Positions 57,191-64,000 of a stretch of DNA of 64,000 nt are shown here, piece by piece. Each line of letters opens with the position of its first letter. Position 1 is the first letter of the stretch. The notes beneath the pieces are model-generated. The model searched no databases. It saw only the letters and a list, made by a program, of their open reading frames with translations, and was not told where the DNA came from. The position numbers and the translations under genes were made by a program. Source of the stretch: Mucilaginibacter pankratovii (GTDB taxonomy: Bacteria; Bacteroidota; Bacteroidia; Sphingobacteriales; Sphingobacteriaceae); contig NZ_JACWMY010000002.1 of the NCBI RefSeq assembly GCF_014773265.1, positions 620,001-684,000 of the forward strand, given 5' to 3'.

Positions 57191-58507
57191 TTGAACCTTA
57201 TAAGCCGATGCCCCGTTCTTAAAACCTTACTGGTAGCGTTCACGCTGCTTTTTGGCACGCTGTCGTCAAAAGCGTACTCTATACTGGCGCATGAGGCCAT
57301 TATTGATGCGTCGTGGAAATCATCGCTGCTGCCGCTTATCAAACAAAAATACCCCAACCTTACCGGCCCGGAGATAAAACTGGCCCACTCCTATGCTTAT
57401 GGCGGTGCCATGGTGGCCGATATGGGTTACATGCCATTCGGCAACGGCTTTTTTACCGATCTGCTGCACTATGTACGCAGCGGCGATTTTGTGGAAGCAC
57501 TGATAAGGGATGCTCAAAATGCCAACGAATACTCTTTCGCGCTGGGCGCTTTATCGCATTACATGGCCGACCAGTACGGCCACTCGCTGGCAACTAACCG
57601 CAATATCCCCCTCATTTATCCCAAGCTGCAAAAAAAATTCGGTGATGTAGTTACTTATGCCGACGACCATAAATCGCACAGCCGCATGGAGTTTTCGTAC
57701 GATGTATTGCAAACCGGCCGGGGCACTTACACTTCAGAAGGCTATCATGATTTTATCGGGTTTAATATCTCCGTACCGGTATTGGAAAGGGCTTTTTATG
57801 AAACCTATGGACAGGAACTTGGCAGCATCTTCTCCAACATCAATGGCAGCATCAACACGCTTCGCTGGGGCATCCGCAATTTGTTCCCGGTGCTTACTAA
57901 ATCGGCGTTTAAGGCCAATAAGGATACTATCCTGAAAATGACACCGGGGATGACAGCCAAAAAATTCCAGTACAAAATGAGCAAAAAATCATTCCAGCTG
58001 GAATATGGCAAACAGCGGCAGGAGTCTAAGTTCTTCTCAAAGATGATCGTTTTTCTGATTAAGATAATGCCGAAAATTGGCCCGCTAAAAACGTTGAAAT
58101 ATGTTTCGCCTGGAAAGGCCGGGGAGCGGTTGTTTGCCAATAGTTTTGATACCATCACAACCAAATATGAAATTGCCTTAAAACAAATTGGCACCGGTGG
58201 TTTTAAGCTGCCCGATATAGATTTTGATACCGGCAAACCCACCGTGCTTGGCGAATACCCCCTTGCCGATGACACTTATGATAAACTTCTGATAAAGCTA
58301 CGGGAGAAGAATTATAAAACCGTAACGCCGCAGTTACAGCGCAATATTGTTGATTACTATAAAGATGCTGATACATCCCAAACTGCCATGAAGCAGCGCA
58401 AAGAATGGAAGAAGGCTATCATATCGCTCAAACAAATAAAAATGCTTAAACCTACAGGGCAGGACACCCTTAAGCTATTGGATAATCCGCTGGGATCCAC
58501 CCAATAA
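57191..58507 (+). CDS. Secreted zinc-dependent phospholipase C-like protein
   Basis: 438 residues starting at a TTG (57191); no ATG comes before the signal peptide ('LKTLLVAFTLLFGTLSSKAYS'), so the TTG is the likely start. The Zn_dep_PLPC (PF00882) fold is read from its metal ligands: 'YSILAHEAIIDASWKSSLLP', 'IKLAHSYAYGGAMVADMGYM', 'FFTDLLHYVRSGDFVEALIR' and 'FALGALSHYMADQYGHSLAT', giving the spaced His and Asp that hold three zinc ions. The last 200 residues are not part of the known enzyme and are basic and helical. It may cleave phospholipids outside the cell, as a scavenger or lytic enzyme. Activity is inferred from the fold. Confidence 0.85.
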   Translation: MNLISRCPVLKTLLVAFTLLFGTLSSKAYSILAHEAIIDASWKSSLLPLIKQKYPNLTGPEIKLAHSYAYGGAMVADMGYMPFGNGFFTDLLHYVRSGDFVEALIRDAQNANEYSFALGALSHYMADQYGHSLATNRNIPLIYPKLQKKFGDVVTYADDHKSHSRMEFSYDVLQTGRGTYTSEGYHDFIGFNISVPVLERAFYETYGQELGSIFSNINGSINTLRWGIRNLFPVLTKSAFKANKDTILKMTPGMTAKKFQYKMSKKSFQLEYGKQRQESKFFSKMIVFLIKIMPKIGPLKTLKYVSPGKAGERLFANSFDTITTKYEIALKQIGTGGFKLPDIDFDTGKPTVLGEYPLADDTYDKLLIKLREKNYKTVTPQLQRNIVDYYKDADTSQTAMKQRKEWKKAIISLKQIKMLKPTGQDTLKLLDNPLGSTQ

Positions 58508-58532
58508 AAAAACCCTTGCGCCTAAGCGCAAG
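58508..58532 (-). terminator. Hairpin terminator of the minus-strand lipoprotein gene
   Basis: CTTGCGC (58515-58521) and GCGCAAG (58526-58532) form a perfect stem with a CTAA loop; on the minus strand a T run (complement of the A run near 58505-58511) follows. It serves the convergent lipoprotein gene and may also slow the plus-strand gene. Confidence 0.75.
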
Positions 58533-58574
58533 AGCTTCCCGGTTTAATTCACGCCCCCGGTGAAAAAAACGATC

Positions 58575-59306
58575 TTACAAAGTGCGTTTACCTTTTAACG
58601 TCACCTTTTTATTGTTACCATCAGTAAATTCCCCGGCAAGCGCGTCGCCTGCTATAGTGGCAATAGTTATACCTTCACGTACCAGGTTATCACCGGATAT
58701 GGTGCCATTGGCATCATTATCAACTTCGGTACTACCATTTTTACGCGCTAAGGCACCCCACAAAGCCAGTTTACGGGATAAGATAATGTTGAATGTACCG
58801 CTTTCGGGCTTGGTGGTTTCGTAAGTTCCTTCAAACGCTTCTATCAGCGCTGTTGAAGTTTCTTTGGCCAGTACAAAGGTAATACCCGTGTGGCCCGGCA
58901 CAGTTGCCGATACTACCACCGGGTTTTGCCCGCCCGAGCCTACCGAAAACTTGATGGTAACCGGCTGCCCGTTTAAGGTGCCGGTAAAGTCTGATACATA
59001 AGTTGGTGTTTGGCCGCTTTGGGCTATTACGGTTGCCGTTAATGTGCTAATAACACCATCTATTACCAGTGTTGCTGTGAGGGTGGTGCCCGCGTTGTTT
59101 ACATCAAACTTAATAGTACCGGTAGAGCCGATAAGCACGCCCTTATATACCCCTTTAAAGCTGGCATCGTTTGCCACTTTGGCTTCGGGTGTGGTGGTAC
59201 AGGTAGTACAGGTATAATCAGGATCTTTGTTAGAGCCGGATTTTCCACACCCCGTATATAGGAACAAGGTGGCTGCGGCAACAAACAGCATGGCTAATTT
59301 TTTCAT
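58575..59306 (-). CDS. Lipoprotein of unknown function, beta-rich
   Basis: 243 residues. The signal 'LFVAAATLFLYTGCGKSGSN' places the lipidated Cys near residue 20. A short linker contains a pair of nearby Cys ('DYTCTTCTTTPE'). The rest is made of beta strands in two similar halves ('GVYKGVLIGSTGTIKFDVNN', 'GTYETTKPESGTFNIILSRK'), as in small beta-barrel or sandwich lipoproteins. I do not recognise a family. It is 24 bases downstream of an outer-membrane barrel protein gene on the same strand and is probably cotranscribed with it. Confidence 0.8.
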   Translation of the reverse strand: MKKLAMLFVAAATLFLYTGCGKSGSNKDPDYTCTTCTTTPEAKVANDASFKGVYKGVLIGSTGTIKFDVNNAGTTLTATLVIDGVISTLTATVIAQSGQTPTYVSDFTGTLNGQPVTIKFSVGSGGQNPVVVSATVPGHTGITFVLAKETSTALIEAFEGTYETTKPESGTFNIILSRKLALWGALARKNGSTEVDNDANGTISGDNLVREGITIATIAGDALAGEFTDGNNKKVTLKGKRTL

Positions 59307-59330
59307 GGTAGTTGTTTTTTTGTATGATGT

Positions 59331-59867
59331 TTATTTTTTACCGCCCCCTAAGAAGAAACCGATCTTAAAAGCAAGGTAACCGCCTTTATCCGGCAGGATA
59401 TTGTAATCGGCAGCTAAGCGAAAATGCCCGGCCTCGATACCAACGGTTGGAAAGAAACCAAATTTGGTTGCGCTTGGAACCGTTACGGTAGTAGAGCCGG
59501 AGCCCACATCAATTGATGCCCGGGTAAAGAAGCCTGCACCGGCACCAATAAACGGCCTGATACCGCCATCTGCCAGGTAATATTCGGCGGTACCGCTGTA
59601 TGATGCCAATACCGACACCTTCGTATCGTCACCGCTGGTTTGGTAAGCTAAAGCCGCACCTTCTAAACGCAAGCCCAGTGCCAGGTCATCACTTACCCGG
59701 TAATGTGGCTGAATGGTAAAGGTAACGCCGCCTTTTGTGCCTGCGCTTTGTGCTGGTATGGCATAGCCGAAGCCAATATCCACTTTAAATGATTTGTACG
59801 CTTCCGACTGGCTTTTGGCTGTTAATGCAAAGGCAAGGAACATGGAGAAGAGTAGTAATTTTTTCAT
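59331..59867 (-). CDS. Outer-membrane beta-barrel protein (porin/OmpA-barrel type)
   Basis: 178 residues with a signal peptide ending near 'ALTAKSQS'. Eight amphipathic strands can be traced, with repeats such as 'VDIGFGYAIPAQ', 'GVTFTIQPHYRVSDDLALGL', 'GGIRPFIGAGAGFFTRAS' and a final 'AFKIGFFLGGGKK'. Glycine and aromatic girdle residues alternate as expected for an 8-stranded outer-membrane barrel (PF13505 type). A structural role is more likely than transport. The gene leads a pair with the downstream lipoprotein. Confidence 0.88.
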   Translation of the reverse strand: MKKLLLFSMFLAFALTAKSQSEAYKSFKVDIGFGYAIPAQSAGTKGGVTFTIQPHYRVSDDLALGLRLEGAALAYQTSGDDTKVSVLASYSGTAEYYLADGGIRPFIGAGAGFFTRASIDVGSGSTTVTVPSATKFGFFPTVGIEAGHFRLAADYNILPDKGGYLAFKIGFFLGGGKK

Positions 59868-59914
59868 GATTTGTTTGAGATTTAGTGAATGGTTTTATTA
59901 ATTGTGATACTGAA

Positions 59915-61528
59915 TTACTGAAACATGTATTTAGATACCCATAGCTTTTTATAATCCTCATCGCTGCCAACAAATACATAGCTGTTATCGGCCTTATTGG
60001 CTATTGGGGTAAAGTTTTTGGTAACATAAAATTTCTCGTTGCCAAGCACGCTGAAGGCACTTATGCTGGAATTGGATAGGTCAAACTTTGCTATGCGCGG
60101 ATAGTACCGCGGGAAGTAGGTGGCATTACCGGCATAGGCCGCGAAGAAATCTTCGTACCCTTTAAAGCCTTTAACCTCCATAATTACCCAGTATAAAGCT
60201 TTCCCGTCTTTAGATGGCACAAACTTTTGCACCATCGGGAAGATCTCGCTTTTCTTGTCGTTATTTAGCTTGCCAACACCGTATTGTGCCTTTAGCTGCC
60301 CTGCCTGGTCAAAATGCAGGCAAACCACATCCTCATAGGTGTTAACCGGGTTGCCAAGGCCGAGGTTGGTGCGGTCGTTCAACTGGCCGGCAATCAGGTA
60401 TTCACCTTGTGGGGTTACCTTAAATTGCTGTATGGTAAATTTGCCGCCTTTGTAAGGCTCGGCACCTTTATCACCGGGGGATGTTTTAAATTTCGATTTA
60501 AAATCGCTGATAGCTGCTGTTGTGGCAAAATCAAGCTTACTATCGGTAAACTTCAGTAGGTGGAAGCTTTCCATTTTCTCGCCCGATTTTTTTAACCATT
60601 TAAAATCAAGCTTATTCTTACCCTCGGTAAAGCAGGGGTTTACAATGGATGCCGCGTAGTTTTCAAACACTTCGCCATAGGCTTCTTTTGATTTTGTTGA
60701 GGTAGCGCAGAAAAACACCGAACCGTTATCCTCACTCACATCCTGTATCAACAGGTTTGGCGACGGGCTTTTAAATATCACCTTGTTTTTCATTTCGCCT
60801 TTGTCGGAATATTTGAGGTAGGTATAAGCAGTAATATCGGGCTCGCCTTTTTGCGGCGCAAATACCAGCACAACATCGCCATTATCCAACTGGTGCGAAT
60901 ACACTAATGATTGCGAGCCGCTTACATCAACGGGTTTAGCGGTTATCTCCAGCTCGGGTGTTACGCCAAGCACAAAGAAATCCATCCCGTCCTTGTGCGC
61001 CCTGCTCTCCAGCCCGGCCAGTACAAACAGGCTTTCGTCTACCGTGCTGTTAAAGGCAGCAAAACCATAATATTTATCGTTGCCATTTTTCGGTTTGATC
61101 ACTTCTGATGTGATACCCTTTTTAAATACGTATTGCTGTTTGCGGCAATCCCAGGTTTTAAGGTCGCTGTATTTGGTAAACTTCAGCTTCATGCTCAGTA
61201 TCTCGAAAGAGCTGCATCCGCCTACCGAGGCATAAAAACCACTTACTGTTTTATCGGGTTTATCCTCGGCGGAGATCTTTGGTTCGGATATTTCCTCATT
61301 CTTAACAAATTTCAGGTTGTTATCAAATTGGTAGGTTTCGTAAAATATCTCGTTCTTCTTTTTATCTCCGGGAATTTTGTAGGTAATGGTGTAGGCACCA
61401 TCTGCATTGGCTGCGCTAAGCAGGAAACCCTTGCCGGCCTTTTTAGAAAGATCCTGCACGGTTTCCTGCGCGCTAATGATAAGGGTTGAAAATACGAAGG
61501 CAACTGCTACTAATAAAAGTCTTTTCAT
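59915..61528 (-). CDS. Secreted protein of unknown function, probable beta-propeller
   Basis: 537 residues from the ATG at 61528 (MKRLLLVAVAFVFST), three codons inside a slightly longer frame. A signal peptide ends near 'LIISAQET'. The mature chain has repeated blocks of strands separated by short turns, such as 'GFAAFNSTVDESLFVLAGLE', 'GDVVLVFAPQKGEPDITAYT', 'NGSVFFCATSTKSKEAYGEV' and 'GKALYWVIMEVKGFKGYEDF', that suggest a propeller. No enzyme motif or family is recognised. It is monocistronic or the first gene of the following barrel/lipoprotein group; the gap to the next gene is 47 bases. Confidence 0.8.
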   Translation of the reverse strand: MKRLLLVAVAFVFSTLIISAQETVQDLSKKAGKGFLLSAANADGAYTITYKIPGDKKKNEIFYETYQFDNNLKFVKNEEISEPKISAEDKPDKTVSGFYASVGGCSSFEILSMKLKFTKYSDLKTWDCRKQQYVFKKGITSEVIKPKNGNDKYYGFAAFNSTVDESLFVLAGLESRAHKDGMDFFVLGVTPELEITAKPVDVSGSQSLVYSHQLDNGDVVLVFAPQKGEPDITAYTYLKYSDKGEMKNKVIFKSPSPNLLIQDVSEDNGSVFFCATSTKSKEAYGEVFENYAASIVNPCFTEGKNKLDFKWLKKSGEKMESFHLLKFTDSKLDFATTAAISDFKSKFKTSPGDKGAEPYKGGKFTIQQFKVTPQGEYLIAGQLNDRTNLGLGNPVNTYEDVVCLHFDQAGQLKAQYGVGKLNNDKKSEIFPMVQKFVPSKDGKALYWVIMEVKGFKGYEDFFAAYAGNATYFPRYYPRIAKFDLSNSSISAFSVLGNEKFYVTKNFTPIANKADNSYVFVGSDEDYKKLWVSKYMFQ

Positions 61529-61605
61529 GCTGTCCATAAATTAGGTGCGTAAAAATACCTCCGGACTAAAGCATAAAAAATGTGATATAAGTAGTAATCA
61601 GAATG

Positions 61606-62238
61606 TTAGCGGTAACCGGTTTTGCGCAGCGCTTCTTTCTTATTACGCACGTGCAGTTTCTCGTACGTATTGCGGATGTGGGTGCGTACGGTATCTATAG
61701 ATATAAAAAGCTTATCGGCAATTTCCTGGTAGCTAAAGCCTTTGCTCAGCCACAGCAACACCTCATTTTCGCGGTCGCTCAGGCTTTCTTTAGCGTCTAC
61801 ATAAGGCACCTGCTGCTGAAACGCCATTACCACCTTACGGGCTATCTGGCTGCTCATGGGGCTACCACCTTTACGCAGATCGATGATGGATTCTACAAGC
61901 TTGGTAGACGGCGTATTTTTAAGCACATAGCCCGTTGCACCTGCCTGCAGGGCTTTAAATACATGGTCAGCATCATCGTAAGCGCTCAAAACCATTATCT
62001 GTATATCGGGCCGCAGGGGTTTAAGCCAGCTGATAAATTCGCTGCCCGCCATGCCGGGCAGTTGCAGATCCGTCAATACTATCTCTACCGGATCGCCCAG
62101 GCCGCACTGAAAAAACTCCATCGCCTCCTCCGCGCTCACAAACGACGCGTTTAAGTTAAACTCGCCCGAGCCTGCAAGCAGCGCACCCAGGTAGTTGCGT
62201 ATTTTTTCGTCGTCTTCTATAATGATGATCGGGGTCAT
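61606..62238 (-). CDS. NarL/FixJ-type response regulator
   Basis: 210 residues. The receiver (about 1-125) has the acidic pocket 'IIIIEDDEKI', phospho-Asp in 'IVLTDLQLPGMAGSEF' and Lys in 'GYVLKNTPSTK'. The LuxR HTH (about 145-205) reads 'LSDRENEVLLWLSKGFSYQE' and 'LFISIDTVRTHIRNTYEKLH'. It is encoded 62 bases downstream of a Reg_prop sensor kinase on the same strand, and the two form a two-component system. Confidence 0.95.
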   Translation of the reverse strand: MTPIIIIEDDEKIRNYLGALLAGSGEFNLNASFVSAEEAMEFFQCGLGDPVEIVLTDLQLPGMAGSEFISWLKPLRPDIQIMVLSAYDDADHVFKALQAGATGYVLKNTPSTKLVESIIDLRKGGSPMSSQIARKVVMAFQQQVPYVDAKESLSDRENEVLLWLSKGFSYQEIADKLFISIDTVRTHIRNTYEKLHVRNKKEALRKTGYR

Positions 62239-62300
62239 GGCTTTATAAAGCTAAATATTAAAAGCGGGCATTGGCGGTGTAAAAAAGTAGTATTTTACTT

Positions 62301-64000
62301 TTAAGTATTTAGGGCATAACGTACCGTAAGCCCATGCGGGTTACTTGCCATGCTGATATTTCCGCCTATATCTTCCATCCTTTTGCGCATGTTTTTTAAG
62401 CCGTTGCAATTGGGTTTACCGGCACTATCGGGCAGCCCGCAGCCATTATCGGCCACGGTAAAAACAATTTGGCCTGCTGCAATTTCTACCGATAGTTTCA
62501 CCAGTGTTGCCCGGGCGTGTTTCATGGCATTGTTAAGGGCCTCTTTGGTTACGAGGTATAAATTGCGGCGCTGCTCGTTGGTGAGCGGGATATCGGGCAC
62601 GGTATCGGCAAAATCTATCTCCAGCACCATATCAAAAGGTTCAAAATGCTGTTGCATCTGTTCGCGGGTGTAGGCCAGCAGGTTTTCCAGCGAATCGTTC
62701 TGCGGGTTTAGCGCCCAAATAATTTCGCTCATATTGGTGATCAGCTTGCGTGCCGATGCCGAGATATTGCCCACATCATTCTTCACTGCTGCATCTGTTT
62801 TATGCTGGGTTTGTATCAGTTCGCTCAGCAGAGCTATATGGGTGAGGCCGCTGCCAATCTCATCGTGCATATCTCGACTGATGCGGTTACGTTCGGCATC
62901 AATAGCGTGCCGCCTTTCTAACAGCCGGAGCCTGCGTTTTATTTTAACCTGCGATAATGCCCAGGTGATATAGATCAACAGCCCCGCAAGGCACAGCGAC
63001 ACAGCCACATAAAACCACGTTTGCTGCCAAAACGGTGCCTTTATATTGATATCGACAGATTGTACATTGCTCCACATGCCATCGCCATTGCTCGCCTTTA
63101 CCAAAAAGCGGTAATGCCCGGGCAGCAGCTTTGCATAGCGTACATTTTTATTGGTGGTGATAACCCATTTATTCTCCAAGCCGGTAAGCATGTAGGCAAT
63201 TTTGTTTGCCGATGGCATTGTATAATCCAACGCCGCAAACGAAAACGAGAGGCTATTTTTATCGTAAGCAAGATCGATGTTGTTAGTTTTTACCAAGCCT
63301 GCATCGTTTACAAAAGGTTTATCATCAACCAAAACACCTGTGATAGCCACGCCAGGCTTATGCCTGCCGCTGTATAAAGTTTCGGGATTAAACCAGTTGA
63401 AACCCTTTATCCCGCCAAAATACATGGTGCCTTTGGGGCTTTTATAGAATGACGCGGTATTAAACTCATTGCTTTGTAGCCCATCGCTCACCGTATAGTT
63501 TTGAAAGGCTTTTTTTGAACGGTCGAAGTAGCTTAAGCCGCCGTTTGTACTTATCCAAAGGTTATGCTTTTTATCCTCCAGCACGCCGTAAACATAATCG
63601 TTGGCTAAACCATCGGCAATTTTATAGGCAACCGATGTCTTCAGCCGGCTGTTAAATTCTATCAGCCCAACTGCTGATGATACCCATATTTTATTGCCGT
63701 CCAACTCGTCCACTTGCAGGCTTCTTATATCCAAACCCTTGAAATAGCCGCCCTGCAACAGGTAATCACCGCCTTGTTTTTTATAATGATAGAGTGCCAG
63801 CCCGGGTACAGCAATGTAAAGGCTGCTATCGGCCATTTCTACAAAATCCAGCGTTAATCCCTGCAGTTTCTCATCGATGATGTTGGAAACCTTATAATTC
63901 CCCAAGGCGTTTTTCTGCATACGGTAAAGGCCCAGGCAGGTAGCTACCAATATATCACCATTTTTTAACTGCCTGAATTTAATAGCGAAATTAATGTTGG
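62301..64000 (-). CDS. Reg_prop/Y_Y_Y sensor histidine kinase, 5' truncated by window edge
   Basis: The frame is open to the end of the window, and sequence before the first possible start (a TTG at 63950) still reads as propeller repeat ('FRQLKNGDILVATCLGLYR'), so the N-terminus lies outside. Seen in order: Reg_prop blades ('KHNLWISTNGGLSYFDRSKK', 'GTMYFGGIKGFNWFNPETLY'), a Y_Y_Y domain ('HYRFLVKASNGDGMWSNVQS'), one membrane helix ('WFYVAVSLCLAGLLIYITW'), a HisKA_3 domain with His in 'RISRDMHDEIGSGLTHIALL' and an ATPase domain with 'ALNNAMKHARATLVKLSVEI' and 'VADNGCGLPDS'. Unlike the hybrid PUL regulator, it signals to a separate NarL-type regulator. Confidence 0.95.
   Translation of the reverse strand, partial: NINFAIKFRQLKNGDILVATCLGLYRMQKNALGNYKVSNIIDEKLQGLTLDFVEMADSSLYIAVPGLALYHYKKQGGDYLLQGGYFKGLDIRSLQVDELDGNKIWVSSAVGLIEFNSRLKTSVAYKIADGLANDYVYGVLEDKKHNLWISTNGGLSYFDRSKKAFQNYTVSDGLQSNEFNTASFYKSPKGTMYFGGIKGFNWFNPETLYSGRHKPGVAITGVLVDDKPFVNDAGLVKTNNIDLAYDKNSLSFSFAALDYTMPSANKIAYMLTGLENKWVITTNKNVRYAKLLPGHYRFLVKASNGDGMWSNVQSVDINIKAPFWQQTWFYVAVSLCLAGLLIYITWALSQVKIKRRLRLLERRHAIDAERNRISRDMHDEIGSGLTHIALLSELIQTQHKTDAAVKNDVGNISASARKLITNMSEIIWALNPQNDSLENLLAYTREQMQQHFEPFDMVLEIDFADTVPDIPLTNEQRRNLYLVTKEALNNAMKHARATLVKLSVEIAAGQIVFTVADNGCGLPDSAGKPNCNGLKNMRKRMEDIGGNISMASNPHGLTVRYALNT

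Noticed and set aside
1..64000. CRISPR arrays, prophage, integrase or insertion-sequence transposase genes, and tRNA or rRNA genes
   Set aside because: None was seen. The palindromic elements have no regular repeat-spacer structure and no coding capacity.

Overview
The window comes from a Bacteroidota chromosome, most likely a soil or plant-associated member of the Sphingobacteriaceae. A Mucilaginibacter- or Pedobacter-like genome would fit. The evidence is SusC/SusD pairs with a hybrid two-component regulator, lipoprotein signals of the S/G-C type, Y_Y_Y/Reg_prop sensor kinases, many secreted CAZymes, few Shine-Dalgarno sequences and TAnnTTTG-like -7 elements. The genus is inferred from gene content; no rRNA or tRNA gene was seen. 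The first gene (AraC family) and the last (sensor kinase) are cut by the window edges.

Layout. 1-9.5 kb: mixed housekeeping and regulatory genes: a truncated AraC regulator, a DUF1223 thioredoxin-fold secreted protein with a small secreted neighbour, a LytS/LytTR two-component pair, a Tat-exported alpha/beta hydrolase, a divergent HxlR/SDR pair with a visible operator-like dyad, a lipoprotein gene broken by two compensating frameshifts, an ABC exporter and a small lipoprotein. 9.67-27.7 kb: a polysaccharide utilisation locus (PUL) of eleven genes on the minus strand. In transcription order it holds a hybrid two-component system, SusC, SusD, a BNR_4 seven-bladed propeller enzyme (GH145/PL27 type), GH88 unsaturated glucuronyl hydrolase, GH43, DUF2264 (GH154 type), a second GH43, a galactokinase-like protein without its catalytic residues, GH16 and a third GH43. 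The set fits degradation of a rhamnose- and glucuronate-capped galactan, such as type II arabinogalactan of plant arabinogalactan proteins.

28-38 kb: small cupin and membrane proteins, a fasciclin protein, a PAP2 phosphatase, then a second secreted carbohydrate cluster without SusCD: GH78 rhamnosidase, polysaccharide deacetylase and a GH140-type (DUF4038) enzyme. Long nested palindromic repeats lie in the gaps of this stretch. 38-43.6 kb: an accessory-looking signalling region with an orphan LuxR-type HTH protein, a small protein ending in a CPxxC tail, a polytopic membrane protein, a histidine kinase, a NarL-type regulator, and a NACHT-like STAND ATPase behind a tiny orphan gene.

43.6-51 kb: a minus-strand tellurite-type (Ter) stress cluster: HAD phosphatase, phosphoribosyltransferase, two TerD, TelA, two unrecognised proteins, TerC and PgpA. 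51-64 kb: a di-haem cytochrome c peroxidase next to a PhoX-like lipoprotein, a MerC/Fur-family operon with a clear dyad operator, a GH29 fucosidase, a secreted zinc-dependent phospholipase C-like protein, an outer-membrane and lipoprotein group, and a NarL/Reg_prop two-component pair running off the end.

The most interesting points are the catalytically dead galactokinase homologue inside a CAZyme operon, the small CPxxC protein/membrane protein/kinase/regulator cassette, the NACHT ATPase with its tiny partner, the two unknown proteins of the Ter cluster, and several families of long palindromic intergenic elements, one of which has direct repeats just outside its inverted repeats.
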